Shown: positions 35,182-44,746 of the stretch, piece by piece
Layout: each line of letters begins with the position of its first letter
Numbering within the stretch: the first letter of the stretch is position 1
Assembly (NCBI RefSeq): GCF_018224955.1
Contig: NZ_JAGTUU010000003.1
Location: 434,001 to 498,000, forward strand
DNA length: 64,000 nucleotides
Origin: Thetidibacter halocola
GTDB lineage: Bacteria > Pseudomonadota > Alphaproteobacteria > Rhodobacterales > Rhodobacteraceae
Reading direction: 5' to 3'
Made by a program: the position numbers and the translations under genes
Notes under the pieces: generated by a model
The model's input: only the letters and a program-made list of their open reading frames with translations
Databases searched by the model: none
What the model was told of the DNA's origin: nothing

Positions 35182-37013
35182 TGCCCGACGGAAACACGCC
35201 CCTTGTCTCGGTCGAAGGCCTGCGCGTCGAATTTGCCAGCGATGGCGGCACCATCGTCGGCGTCGAGAATGTCAGCTTTTCGGTCGCGCCGGGAGAGACG
35301 GTCTGCATCGTCGGCGAAAGCGGTTCGGGCAAGTCCGTCACCTCGCTGTCGCTGATGCGCCTGGTCGAGTTCGGCGGCGGCACCATCGCCGAGGGACGGC
35401 TGCGCTTTGCCGGGCAGGGAGGCGAGATCGACCTCGCGCAGGCCGATCCCGAGACCATGCGCGGCATCCGCGGCAACGAGATCGGCATGATCTTCCAGGA
35501 GCCGATGACCTCGCTCAACCCGGTATTCACCATCGAGCGGCAGATGACCGACGGTCTGCGCGCCCATCGTGGCCTGTCCGGCGCGCAGGCGCGACAACGG
35601 GCGCTGGAACTGCTGCAAGAGGTGCGCATCCCCGAACCCGAAAGGCGGCTGAAGCAATACCCGCACGAGTTGTCCGGCGGGATGCGGCAGCGTGTGGTGA
35701 TTGCCATGGCGATGGCCTGCCGGCCGCGCCTGCTGATCGCGGACGAACCCACGACCGCGCTCGACGTCACGATCCAGGCGGAAATCCTGGCCCTGATCGA
35801 CCGGTTGAAGCGCGAGAACGGCATGGCCGTGCTGTTCATCACCCATGACATGGCCGTGGTGGCGCAGATGGCCGACCGGGTCGTGGTCATGTATCGCGGC
35901 AACCTGGTCGAGGAAGGCCCGGTCGGGCGCATCTTTGCCGCGCCCCAGGAGGAGTATACCCGCGCGCTTCTGGCGGCGGTGCCACGCCTCGGCGACATGC
36001 GCGGCAAACCGGGGCCAGAGCCGCTGCGCCTGGTCGGTGCCGACGCGCCCGACTCCGTGCAGGCCGCCGTTCCGCCCGGCGACCCGGAGCCGCTGTTGCA
36101 GGTTTTGCATCTGACGACGCGCTACCCGGTCAAGGGCGGGCTGTTCCGGCGCACCGTGGCGAATGTTCACGCGGTCGAGGATGTGAGTTTCGACATCGCG
36201 AAGGGGGAAACGCTGGCGCTGGTCGGCGAATCCGGCTGCGGCAAGTCGAGTTGCGGCCGGTCGATCCTGCGCCTGGCCGAGCCGACCTCGGGCCAGGTCC
36301 TGCTCGACCGGACGGACGTGCTGGCGCTGAACGAGCGCGACCTGCGCCGGAAGGTCTGGCGCGACATCCAGATGGTCTTTCAGGACCCGTTCGCCTCGCT
36401 CAACCCTTACATGCGCCTTGCCGCACAAGTGGCTGAACCGCTGTCGAATTTCGGCATCGCCAAGGGGAGCGAGATCGAGGATCGCATCGCCGCGCTGTTC
36501 GACCGGGTGGAATTGCCACGCAGCTTCATGCGGCGCTTTCCGCACGAATTGTCGGGTGGCCAGCGCCAGCGCGTCGCCATCGCGCGGGCGCTTGCGGTCA
36601 GCCCGAAACTGATCGTCGCCGACGAGGCCGTGAGCGCGCTGGATGTCTCGGTGCAGGCGCAGGTCCTGAACCTGATGATGGAGTTGCAGTCCACGCTGGG
36701 GATTTCCTACCTGTTCATCAGCCACGACATGGCGGTGGTGGAGCGCGTCTCGCACCGGGTTGGCGTGATGTATCTGGGCCGGCTGGTCGAGATCGGATCG
36801 CGCGCGCAGATCTTCGAGAACCCGCGCCATCCTTATACCCATTCGCTGCTGAGTGCGGTGCCCATCGCCGATCCCGCGCGGCGGACTGTCCGCGACGACC
36901 TGAAGTTCCGGCCGATCCCGTCGCCGGTGTTCCCGGTTGGGCACGAACCGGCACCCTCCGTCTATGACGAGGTCGAACCCGGCCATCTTGTCCTGCGCCA
37001 GCAGGCATCCTGA
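35181..37013 (+). CDS. fused ABC transporter ATPases (DppD-DppF fusion)
   Basis: 610 residues containing two complete ABC ATPases. The first (about 8-260) has Walker [10 protein letters not shown], signature LSGGMRQRV and Walker [13 protein letters not shown]. The second (about 300-560) has [18 protein letters not shown] and [12 protein letters not shown], where the glutamate is kept and the usual proline is replaced by alanine. Oligopeptide C-terminal segments follow each domain ([20 protein letters not shown]). Separate dppD and dppF genes are commoner, but fusions of this kind are known. It powers the transporter encoded just upstream. Confidence 0.94.
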   Translation: MPDGNTPLVSVEGLRVEFASDGGTIVGVENVSFSVAPGETVCIVGESGSGKSVTSLSLMRLVEFGGGTIAEGRLRFAGQGGEIDLAQADPETMRGIRGNEIGMIFQEPMTSLNPVFTIERQMTDGLRAHRGLSGAQARQRALELLQEVRIPEPERRLKQYPHELSGGMRQRVVIAMAMACRPRLLIADEPTTALDVTIQAEILALIDRLKRENGMAVLFITHDMAVVAQMADRVVVMYRGNLVEEGPVGRIFAAPQEEYTRALLAAVPRLGDMRGKPGPEPLRLVGADAPDSVQAAVPPGDPEPLLQVLHLTTRYPVKGGLFRRTVANVHAVEDVSFDIAKGETLALVGESGCGKSSCGRSILRLAEPTSGQVLLDRTDVLALNERDLRRKVWRDIQMVFQDPFASLNPYMRLAAQVAEPLSNFGIAKGSEIEDRIAALFDRVELPRSFMRRFPHELSGGQRQRVAIARALAVSPKLIVADEAVSALDVSVQAQVLNLMMELQSTLGISYLFISHDMAVVERVSHRVGVMYLGRLVEIGSRAQIFENPRHPYTHSLLSAVPIADPARRTVRDDLKFRPIPSPVFPVGHEPAPSVYDEVEPGHLVLRQQAS

Positions 37014-37054
37014 CGGCACAAGCCGCCCCGTTCCCAAGGAGCCCGCAAGACCCC

Positions 37055-37999
37055 ATGACCCACCGCCTGACAGCCAGCCCCAAAACCTGCGCCTGGGGCT
37101 ATTTCGACGCCACCCTGCCGCCCGCAATCGAGATCGAGAGCGGCGAGACCATCGTGATCGAGACAGTCTCTGGCAGTCCAGACCACCTGCCGCCGGCGGG
37201 CCAGGGCTTTCACGTTCCGCCGGAACTGCTGGAGATCCACGCGAAATCGCCGCGCCAGTTGCCGGGTCATATCCTGACCGGCCCGGTGGCGGTCAGGGGC
37301 GCGATGCCGGGCGACGTGCTCGAGGTGCGCATCCTCGACATCGCGCTGCGCCAGAACTGGGGCTGGAACATCATCCGCCCGCTGGCCGGCACCCTGCCGG
37401 AGGATTTCCAGACCGGCCGCATGGTGACGATCCCGCTGTTCCCGGACGAGGGCCGGGCGCGCCTGTCCTGGGGGCTGGACCTGCCGCTGAAGCCTTTCTT
37501 CGGGGTGATGGGCGTGGCGCCGCCACCGAACTGGGGCCGCATCTCGACCATTCAGCCGCGTGCCCATGGCGGCAATATCGACAACAAGGAACTGGTTGCG
37601 GGCACCACGCTGTTCCTGCCGGTCCTTGCCGAGGGCGCGCTGTTTTCCTGCGGTGACGGGCATGGCGCGCAGGGCGATGGCGAGGTCTGCGTGACCGCCA
37701 TCGAGACCGCGCTGGAAGGCACGTTCCAGATGCTCCTGCACAAGGACATGTCGCTGGCCCGTCCCCGGGCCGAGACGCCGACCCACCTGGTCAGCATGGG
37801 TTTCCACGAGGACCTCGACCGCTGCGCCGAAATCGCCCTGAAGGACATGATCGCCTGGATCTGCGAGCGGACGGGGCTAGGCCGCGAGGATGCCTACATG
37901 CTGTGCTCACTGGCGGGCGATCTGCGGATTACCCAGACGGTCAACGGAAACAAGGGCGTGCACATGATGATGGCTAGGGACCTGCTGAAACCGCGCTAG
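37055..37999 (+). CDS. acetamidase/formamidase family protein
   Basis: 314 residues of the FmdA_AmdA family, metal-dependent hydrolases of formamide, acetamide and related amides. Visible are GDVLEVRILDI, HGGNIDNKELVAGTTLFLPV (the HGGN metal-site region), FSCGDGHGAQGDGEVCVTAIE, which supplies the acidic and histidine ligands, and a C-terminal MMARDLL tail. AAGGAG is upstream of the ATG. It is the last gene of the amidase-ABC operon, 41 bp after the ATPase. Together with the amidase it suggests stepwise release of ammonia from an imported amide. Confidence 0.92.
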   Translation: MTHRLTASPKTCAWGYFDATLPPAIEIESGETIVIETVSGSPDHLPPAGQGFHVPPELLEIHAKSPRQLPGHILTGPVAVRGAMPGDVLEVRILDIALRQNWGWNIIRPLAGTLPEDFQTGRMVTIPLFPDEGRARLSWGLDLPLKPFFGVMGVAPPPNWGRISTIQPRAHGGNIDNKELVAGTTLFLPVLAEGALFSCGDGHGAQGDGEVCVTAIETALEGTFQMLLHKDMSLARPRAETPTHLVSMGFHEDLDRCAEIALKDMIAWICERTGLGREDAYMLCSLAGDLRITQTVNGNKGVHMMMARDLLKPR

Positions 38000-38330
38000 A
38001 ATTGGCTGGAGACCCTTGCTGCATGGCGGTCCTTCAGGTGGAAGACCTGATCGCATCCTTCTGGAATCGTTGAATTGGCCGCACACTGAAAAAGTCCCGG
38101 GGCCGTTGCAGTGGCGGGCCCGCCGCGCCTCTCCCTGCCATGTCGACACCGTTGCGGCAGTGTCGTCGGTCTTGGTTCAGGTGACGTCCGAAGAGGGGTG
38201 TTCGTCATGTCCCATTCGCAGCCGTGCGCAAGATTGCATCCTGCTTTCCATCCTTTCTGCGCCTCGGTGCGTCGGTCTGCATGACGGTGGTGGCCTCGCT
38301 TCCGGCACGTGCCATTGGGCCGGGGCGGAT
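38000..38330. other. non-coding stretch, no recognisable feature
   Basis: I see no convincing gene, RNA or repeat here. All frames are short or lack ribosome sites. It may be the eroded upstream part of the pseudogene that follows. Confidence 0.5.
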
Positions 38331-38340
38331 GGATTGACCT

Positions 38341-38960
38341 GTCGAGCGTGCATCCGACGCTCCCTTCCACCGGGCCTGCGACGCTCGGCTCTCGGTGGTC
38401 GCGCAGGACGCGGCCTCGGGACGCGCCGCGCTGGTTTCCGTTACTTGAGATGGCCTCACGACAGGGCGCCTCGCGCGGCGGTCCGGCCGATTGCTCTCGG
38501 CGGGCGGTGGCCTGCTGGTGCAGTTCGAGACGCCCGGAACCATCCTGTTCTGGACGTCCGAGGGCCCCCGCGCGGTCGAAGCCGACCGCCGGACAGAGTG
38601 CAATGTCGCGGCCGCGCGGCTGGTCGTTGCCGGGCGCGCCCGCTATCCGGACCTAGTCAACGCGGCCGACGCCGGTCCGCTGCTAACCAGCATTTCGGCC
38701 CGGGTCGCTGACGACATCGCCGGTGACACGGTTCTGCTGTCCGTCCATCCCGGACGGCGTCTGGGCGTTGGTCCAACCGTCCTGTTCGGACACGCGGCGC
38801 AGCGCGCTGGAACGCGAGGGGCTGGCCGGGCTGCCTCGACTTTCCACGCCACGCTCGAGCAGCTTTGGCTGCCTTGGGCCCTGCGTCCGAAAGACGTGCC
38901 CGGGGGCACGTTCCCAGGGTCAGCCAAGGCGTGGCTCTGCGGCGAGCGGGGGAATTGACC
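38341..38960 (+). pseudogene. decayed coding fragment, unidentified
   Basis: Protein-like sequence is readable only by changing frame. One frame gives SVVAQDAASGRAALVSVT and ends at a TGA at 38446-38448; the continuation from about 38449 reads GRLLSAGGGLLVQFETPGTI, FWTSEGPRAVEADRR and ISARVADDIAGDTVLLSVHP to about 38760, after which similarity-like order is lost. There is no start codon with a ribosome site. The style resembles the N-terminal repeats of large secreted Rhodobacterales proteins, but I cannot name a family. It may be the 5' part of the same ancestral gene as the next pseudogene. Confidence 0.45.
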
Positions 38961-38997
38961 GCCGCGACCGGTTTTTTGTTGATGAAAGGATTTCAGC

Positions 38998-41120
38998 ATG
39001 GATGCATCGCCCGGCAGGGACGCCGCCAACCTTGCCTGCGGGGATCTCGCGGTTGGCACGACGCTTTCCGCCACCGGAGCGCGACTGAACGGGTTCCGCG
39101 TCCTGAGCGGGGGCGGTCCGGATCCCGGGGGCCTGCGCGCCTATGAACCTGGGCTGGCGGCAGTTCGACAGACTGGTGCTCGGTTCGGTCGATGCACTGG
39201 CCGCGTTAGCCGATCCGGGCCAGATCACCGTGGCGGGTCACGGCCCGGCCAGCGCACTGGCACGATACCTCGTCCATGATCTTGCCATCCATTATCCCGG
39301 CCTGCGCAACATACTGAACCTTGTGAAGATCAACGGCCCCGACGCGGAGGCAGGCAGCGAAGAAAACTTGCCCGGCGGCTCAACCCCCGCCAACATCGCG
39401 GGGGTTGAGCCGCCAACGACTTCAACCGCGAGAACATCGTTGCGCGCATCGGCGGTGGCCACGTGGGCAACACGGTCGCCGTCGGTTCGGTCGACTTCGG
39501 CACGGACGGCGCCCTTGGATCGCATCGCGGCGGTGGCCTTGCCGACGCGCTGATCCTCGGCGCCACGGCGGGCGACCCGGATTGCCACCACGACATTCCG
39601 ATCCAGCGGAACTACGAACTGGCGATCCCCTGTCTCAACGCCTTTGCCGCGGTCCACAACGCGCAGGAGGACGGCCGGATCGACAACCAGGACCTGCGCG
39701 ACCTGTTTGTCACGGTCCAGCAGCAAGCCGAGGTGGGGCTCACGAACCCCGGGTCGCTGACGTCGATGCAGGATATCCTCGGGGGCAGCGCGGTGGATGG
39801 CGTGCGGCCGGGATCGGTTCACCGATTCCGCCGCCGAGGTGAAGCAGCCGATCTGCAGCGCGATCGATGCCGCGCGCGACCTCTGTTCGCCGGTCATGTC
39901 GACGGGCTGATCGCACAGGGCCGCGAGACGCTGAGCGCCAACACCGGACTGGCTGAACCAGAACGTGATCCTCTGGCAGGAGATCACCACCTGCATCGCC
40001 GACCACGCGGTCGCGCCGGGGAAGGACGTGGCCGCCTGTTGGAGCGCGACCCGGCGATCTCGCCGAACGCGAGGTCGCCCGCTGGCTCGAATGGTTCCAA
40101 GGTTATGGCGGCCGGATCGTCGGTTTTGCCGCCGACCAGTGCGGTCGGTGGACCGAGCCTTCGATGCCGCGCTGGAAGGGCCGCGCGAGACGTTCCGGAC
40201 CTCGACCGGCGATTTCGGCCAATCCGCCCCGGACCCGATTCGCAATCTCGCGCTTGTCCGGTTCGCCTATGACGACCTGACCTCGTGTGCCATGGACCTG
40301 TCTGGTTTCGACCTGGAGGCGGCGCTGCTGCCGCAGCGCTGGGGCTATGGCCTGTTGCCCGACATCTTCTCCGTCATCACCATGAACCCGGAACTGCGCG
40401 TCAGGCAGGCGTCGCCGGCGGCCTTGGGGCCGGAGGAATTCCTTGATCCGGCAGAGGACGTTGCGGGCGCGGTGTGCGCACTGCTCTGGCAAGGGGCCGG
40501 GGTGCAGGACATGGACCCGGCTAGCCAGGCGCGACCTGCAGTTCATCAAGGTCCTCGTCGCCCGCGCCGATCCGCAATCGGGGCGTCCGAACGCCGCGCC
40601 CGGCGCCTTGCGCAGGCTGACCAACGCCGTCGAGACGGTGATGAACGCGGCGCTTCGGCGGATCATGGTGCAATTGCCGGTGGAGCAGGCGCAGTTCGGT
40701 GCGATCCCCGGTTTCGACGGGCGCACGGTTTCCTTTGCCGGCACTTTCACGCTGGACATGGACGGGCTTGCCGCGCTGGCGGCGGATTGCCAGGCCGCCG
40801 GGGCCGACGTGGGACAGGTCTGGGCGCAGATCGGTCGCGTTCTGAAAACCGCAATCGACCTCTGGGCGCTGGATGCGCCCTTGCGTGACGACCACGGCGC
40901 TGATCATCGAAACCTCGGGTGCGATCGTGGACATGACCAAGCTTCAGGTCCGGACGGAAGGGGCCACCGGGCAACGAGAGGATCCAGGGTCGACTCCTGC
41001 GGCGACCCGCTGGACAGCCTTTTCGACCGCGACACCGACGGGTTCGAGACGCTGGTCCTTTCGGACGGGACAGATACGACCTGTCTCTGCTCCGGACACG
41101 CGCCGGCGGCCCCGGACCGC
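38998..41120 (+). pseudogene. multiply frameshifted gene, unidentified
   Basis: A good start (GAAAGGA then ATG at 38998, MDASPGRDAANLACGDLAVG) leads into sequence that stays protein-like only through at least nine frame changes. Readable pieces include MNLGWRQFDRLVLGSVDALA with ITVAGHGPASALARYLVHD (about 39143-39300), ENIVARIGGGHVGNTVAVG (39430-39810), QNVILWQEITTCIADHAVAP (39960), REVARWLEWFQGYGG (40070), DDLTSCAMDLSGFDLEAALL (40270-40530), RDLQFIKVLVARADPQSG (40530-40890), TTALIIETSGAIVDMTKLQV (40890) and DPLDSLFDRDTDGFETLVL (41010). The AGHGPASALA stretch vaguely recalls a lipase GHSLGGALA elbow without the serine. Neighbouring genes are intact, so this is real decay rather than general sequencing error. 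Confidence 0.65.
39374..39414. repeat. perfect 17-bp inverted repeat (hairpin) inside the pseudogene
   Basis: The arm 39374-39390 (GGCGGCTCAACCCCCGC) pairs without mismatch with 39398-39414, around the loop CAACATC. No T run follows. It sits exactly where the readable frame changes (about 39416), so it may be an inserted palindromic element. Confidence 0.8.
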
Positions 41121-41145
41121 ACGGTGTTCGGGGGCTCTGTCCCCT

Positions 41146-41180
41146 GTCTCCCGTGCCGGGAGACTCCTCCGGGATATTTT
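41146..41180 (+). terminator. hairpin with ATATTTTTGG tail
   Basis: GTCTCCCG (41146-41153) pairs with CGGGAGAC (41157-41164) around TGC, followed by TCCTCCGGGATATTTTTGG. It lies between the plus-strand pseudogene and the convergent VWA gene. A related CCGG...TATTTGG arrangement follows the P450 gene at 59537. Confidence 0.55.
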
Positions 41181-41201
41181 TGGCGAGAAAAAGCGCCGGG
41201 G

Positions 41202-42386
41202 TCAGCGCGTGAGCAGACGCATGCCCCGGTCGATGCCCTCGAGCGTCATTGGCACCATGCGGTCGGCAAAGATCTCGCGGATCATCTGGATGCTCTGGGT
41301 GTATTGCCAGTGGCGTTCCGGCACCGGGTTGATCCAGAGATGGTCGGGCCATTGTTCGCGCGCGCGGGTCAGCCAGACCTGACCGGCCTCGGGGTTCCAA
41401 TGTTCGCTGGCGCCGCCCGGATAGGCCACTTCGTAGGGCGACATGCTGGCATCGCCAACGAAGATGCACTTGTAGTCGGGCCCGTAGGTGTTGAGCACCT
41501 CCCAGGTCGGGGTCTGGGCGTCCCAGCGGCGGCGATTGTCCTGCCACACGCCCTCGTAGAGGCAGTTGTGGAAATAGTAGTGGCGAAGATGCTTGAACTC
41601 GGATCGCGCGGCCGAGAACAGCTCTTCGAGCACTTTCACGTAGGGGTCCATGCTGCCGCCCACGTCGAGGAACAGCAGCACCTTGACCGCGTTGCGCCGT
41701 TCGGGCCGGGTCTGGACGTCGAGATAGCCGTGCTCGGCGGTGGCGCGGATCGTGCCGTCTAGGTCGAGTTCCTCGTCGGCGCCGTCGCGGGCCCAGCGGC
41801 GCAGGCGTTTCAGTGCGACCTTGATGTTGCGCGTGCCCAGTTCCACGCTGTCGTCGAGATTGCGGAACTCGCGCTTGTCCCAGACCTTGACGGCGCGCTG
41901 GTGGCGGGACTCGGATTGGCCGATACGGATGCCCTCGGGATTGTAGCCATAGGCGCCGAAGGGCGAGGTTCCGGCGGTACCGATCCATTTCGACCCGCCC
42001 TGGTGGCGGCCCTGCTGCTCCTTGAGGCGTTCGCGCAGCGTCTCCATCAGCTTGTCGAAGCCGCCCAGCGCCTCGATCTGGGCCTTTTCCTCGGGCGTCA
42101 GGAATTTCTCGGCCTGCTTGCGCAGCCAGTCCTCGGGCAGGTCGATGGCCTGCATCACCTGTTCGACGCCGATCTGTTCCAGACCCTTGAACGCCTCGGC
42201 AAAGGCGCGGTCGAAGCGGTCGAGATGGCGCTCGTCCTTTACCATCGCCGTGCGGGCGAGATAGTAGAAGGCCTCGACGTCATAGGTGGCCAGGCCCGCG
42301 CGCACCGCCTCGAGGAAGGTCAGGTATTCGCGCAGGGACACCGGCACGCCGGCACGGCGCAGGGTTTCGAAGAATGGGACGAACAT
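41202..42386 (-). CDS. VWA domain-containing protein (CoxE-like)
   Basis: 394 residues of the CoxE-like VWA family, which works with MoxR-type AAA ATPases in metal-centre or complex maturation. The N-terminal half is helical (SLREYLTFLEAVRAG, FLTPEEKAQIEALGG); the VWA domain starts near residue 235 with the MIDAS motif written DVGGSMD instead of the canonical DxSxS. The C-terminus contains YKCIFVGDASMSPYE and WINPVPERHWQYT. The matching MoxR gene is at 46304 on the same strand, about 4 kb upstream; in related genomes the two are usually neighbours. Function beyond chaperone-like maturation is not predictable. Confidence 0.88.
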   Translation of the reverse strand: MFVPFFETLRRAGVPVSLREYLTFLEAVRAGLATYDVEAFYYLARTAMVKDERHLDRFDRAFAEAFKGLEQIGVEQVMQAIDLPEDWLRKQAEKFLTPEEKAQIEALGGFDKLMETLRERLKEQQGRHQGGSKWIGTAGTSPFGAYGYNPEGIRIGQSESRHQRAVKVWDKREFRNLDDSVELGTRNIKVALKRLRRWARDGADEELDLDGTIRATAEHGYLDVQTRPERRNAVKVLLFLDVGGSMDPYVKVLEELFSAARSEFKHLRHYYFHNCLYEGVWQDNRRRWDAQTPTWEVLNTYGPDYKCIFVGDASMSPYEVAYPGGASEHWNPEAGQVWLTRAREQWPDHLWINPVPERHWQYTQSIQMIREIFADRMVPMTLEGIDRGMRLLTR

Positions 42387-42447
42387 GGCGCCTTGGTAGC
42401 GCGAGGCGCGCGCCCGTGCAATCGCCGGGCGCGCCTGCCTATCGCGA

Positions 42448-42615
42448 TCAGGCCAGCGACTTTTCCAAGACGATCGTGGCGATCAGTCCCAGGAGGCCGA
42501 AGAAGATGCCGTATCCCGCCGCGTATTGCAGGATGTCTGCCTTGTTGCCCTTGCGCCGGGCGGCCATCAGGCCGCCGGAAATCGCGCCGAGGATGACACC
42601 GCTGATGACGATCAT
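42448..42615 (-). CDS. small two-helix membrane protein (55 aa)
   Basis: A 55-residue protein, MIVISGVILGAISGGLMAAR then RKGNKADILQYAAGYGIFF and a second hydrophobic helix ending VLEKSLA. Both helices are hydrophobic, with a basic loop between them, so it should sit in the inner membrane. Its ATG (42613-42615) overlaps the TGA of the lipoprotein gene (42612-42614) as ATGA, which strongly supports translation. Similar tiny proteins in Rhodobacteraceae are sometimes mis-annotated as apolipoprotein acyltransferase; no enzyme function is likely at this size. Confidence 0.78.
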   Translation of the reverse strand: MIVISGVILGAISGGLMAARRKGNKADILQYAAGYGIFFGLLGLIATIVLEKSLA

Positions 42616-44000
42616 AGTGCTCCATACCTCCGTTTGGCGGGGTTGAGGGTGGCGATCTCGCGCAGCTTGGCGCGCACCGCCCAGTCGGAACCGAAGCCGT
42701 AGCGCGCCCAGCCAAGGCTGTCCAGACGCACTTCGCGCGCCTCGGTGATGCGACCGGCAAGGTCCAGCGCCTCGGCCCGCAGCAGCATCAGCGTCGCCAG
42801 CAGGGCGGCATTCTCATAGCGGGCTGCGGTGTCGAGATGCGGCGTCAGCAGCGCCAGCGCCTCGTCGGCACGGCCGGCGGTGATCGCGTAGGCGGCAAGC
42901 TGCGAGGCGACGTAGGCGCGGTGCAGCGTGGTATCGGTGCGCTGGCCGAAATAGCGCTGCGCCAGCACGAACTGGTCCAGCGCGGCCTCGGGATCGCTGG
43001 CTTGCAGCAGCCGGCCCATCGCGAAATGAGAGAAGCCGCGACGGTGATCGCTCCAACCCATGGCCGAGGCGACCTTGAGCGCCTCTATGGCGGCGGCGCG
43101 GCGCTGGCCGGGATTGGCGCCTGGCCCCAGCGCGGTCTGGATCGCGTCGATCCAGACCCGCGGCGTGCGCGGCAGGCGCTGCGGCGGCAGACCCTCGCCG
43201 GCCGGGTTCAGCCGGGCAAGGATCGCAGGCAGGCGGTCGGCCACCTCGTTGCGCGACATGCCGTTGCGCAGCGCCGGGTCGTAATAGGCGCGCAGGACCA
43301 GCATGTCGAAGCCGGTCAGCACCGTGTGCACGTTGTCGTCGTTGAAGACGCTGTCGGGCAGGCGGTAGAGGTCGTTGAGCGGGCCGATCGCCTGGGCCAG
43401 TTCCTCGTGCAGGCAGTCGCGGGCTTCCTGGGCGCTGGAATCGGCTGGTATGAAGATCGCCAGCCGGTCCCGCCGGGTGAGCCGCGACCAGCTGACCCGG
43501 CTGCTTCGGCGGCTTGACTGGTATTCGCGCAGCGATCCGACATTCGGCACGACAAAGCAGGCCGCTTGTGGCAGCGCCTGGCGGATTTCGGCGCGGCTCA
43601 CGGCCTGCACGGTGATGTTGGCCGAGCCCGCGTTGGTCAGCGCGATGTCGATGCCCGCCTCGGTCCGCAATCGGTGCAGCAGGCGGTTCAGATCGGCCAC
43701 CATCGAGGCCGGCCCGGCCCCGGTGACGCGCACGGTGATCGGTTCCTCGAACCGGGTCAGCATGCCCAGCGAGCGGCCCGACTCCAGCGTGAAGGCCAGG
43801 TCGAGGAAGTCGCGCGCGATGTCGGCGTTCGATGCCACGGGCGGCGCCGGGCGCGGCACGGCGAAGGTCTTCATCGGGGGCAGGGCGCTTTCGCCTGGCA
43901 TGTCGGCGGCGGCGCGGGTGGGCGTGTCGCGCGAGGCGACGGGCATGCAGGCGCCAAGCAGCAGGACCAGCGGCAGGACAAGTCGACGGGCCGGGCGCAT
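42612..44000 (-). CDS. DUF2927 domain lipoprotein
   Basis: About 462 residues. The N-terminus MRPARRLVLPLVLLLGACMP carries a lipobox (LLGAC), predicting a lipid-anchored envelope protein. The DUF2927 domain spans roughly residues 55-270 (DIARDFLDLAFTLESGRSL, HEELAQAIGPLNDLYRLPDS, the HEEL pair suggesting a metallopeptidase-like site). The remainder is helical with TPR-like repeats (RAYVASQLAAYAITAGRADEA). ATG at 43998-44000 shares one base with the upstream GNAT stop; GTG at 44001-44003 is an alternative start. It is coupled to the small membrane protein downstream. Substrate unknown. Confidence 0.83.
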   Translation of the reverse strand: MRPARRLVLPLVLLLGACMPVASRDTPTRAAADMPGESALPPMKTFAVPRPAPPVASNADIARDFLDLAFTLESGRSLGMLTRFEEPITVRVTGAGPASMVADLNRLLHRLRTEAGIDIALTNAGSANITVQAVSRAEIRQALPQAACFVVPNVGSLREYQSSRRSSRVSWSRLTRRDRLAIFIPADSSAQEARDCLHEELAQAIGPLNDLYRLPDSVFNDDNVHTVLTGFDMLVLRAYYDPALRNGMSRNEVADRLPAILARLNPAGEGLPPQRLPRTPRVWIDAIQTALGPGANPGQRRAAAIEALKVASAMGWSDHRRGFSHFAMGRLLQASDPEAALDQFVLAQRYFGQRTDTTLHRAYVASQLAAYAITAGRADEALALLTPHLDTAARYENAALLATLMLLRAEALDLAGRITEAREVRLDSLGWARYGFGSDWAVRAKLREIATLNPAKRRYGAL

Positions 44001-44455
44001 CACGGCCTCTGATACTTGATGAAGGGCGTCTCGATGCCGATCCGGTCATAGAGCTGCCGGGCGGTGGTGTTGAAGGTCTGCGTCAGCCAGTAGACCGTGG
44101 GGGCGCCCGCGGCATCGGCGCGGGCATAGACCGCCTCGATCAGCGCGCGGCCCACGCCCTGGCCCCGGACCTCGGGGATGGCGTAGAGATCCTGGAGGTA
44201 GCAGACATCCTCGATCCGCCAGCAATGGCGGTGGAACAGGTAATGCGTCAGCCCCACCAGCCGACCGTCCTGTTCTGCGACCAGACCGTTGAAGTCGCGC
44301 GTGTCGTCGCCCAGAAGGCGCCCGAAGGTCGATGCATAGACCGCGTCCGGCACGCTTGTCTCGTAGAAGGCCAGGTAGGCCTTCCAGAGTTCGCGCCATT
44401 GCGGTTCGTCCTCGGCACGCAGTGCGCGCACGGTGAGAGCCGTCGGTTGGGACAT
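44000..44455 (-). CDS. GNAT-family N-acetyltransferase
   Basis: 151 residues of the Gcn5-related acetyltransferase fold. The acetyl-CoA loop is LYAIPEVRGQGVGRALIEAVY (R/Q-x-x-G-x-G/A pattern), preceded by GLVAEQDGRLVGLTHYL and followed by TQTFNTTARQLYDRIG. The ATG at 44453-44455 gives MSQPTALTVRALRAED, the usual family beginning; longer open sequence upstream overlaps non-coding DNA. It heads a reverse-strand operon with the lipoprotein and small membrane protein. The acceptor is unknown. Confidence 0.88.
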   Translation of the reverse strand: MSQPTALTVRALRAEDEPQWRELWKAYLAFYETSVPDAVYASTFGRLLGDDTRDFNGLVAEQDGRLVGLTHYLFHRHCWRIEDVCYLQDLYAIPEVRGQGVGRALIEAVYARADAAGAPTVYWLTQTFNTTARQLYDRIGIETPFIKYQRP

Positions 44456-44642
44456 GGGGTAAGCCTGCCTGCTCTTGTTATCCGGTTGCTCGAGGCTCCG
44501 GGTTTTTTCTGTCCTCTGTGGGGATACTATAGGGCAAAAGCAGGAAATCTGCACAGACCGGGAACGGGGGCGCGCTTTTTTTCGATCAAGCTGCGAAAGG
44601 TAGCCGCAACCAATTGATTAACAATGGGTTAACCTGTGCTTT

Positions 44643-44681
44643 TGTGCAACAATTCGGCCCCCTTGGCGGGATTGTTGCGCA
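44643..44681. repeat. inverted repeat in the GNAT/AEC intergenic region
   Basis: TGTGCAACAAT (44643-44653) pairs with ATTGTTGCGCA (44671-44681) with one G-T pair and a 17-base spacer. A GGTTAACC palindrome lies about 15 bases upstream. The intergenic region 44456-44746 holds no gene; this may be a regulatory RNA structure or operator. Confidence 0.4.
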
Positions 44682-44746
44682 GTTAAAGGGGGCGGAAAAG
44701 CGGCGGTTGGCTGCGGCTTTGTGGCCGGATCGGCAACGATGCGGCG

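Noticed and set aside
39143-39300. Possible class 3 lipase (AGHGPASALA resembles GHSLGGALA)
   Set aside because: The nucleophilic serine is missing and the surrounding frame is broken; kept only as an unidentified pseudogene.
44643-44681. Small RNA gene in the GNAT/AEC gap
   Set aside because: An inverted repeat is visible, but no promoter-terminator pair supports a transcript; reported only as a repeat.
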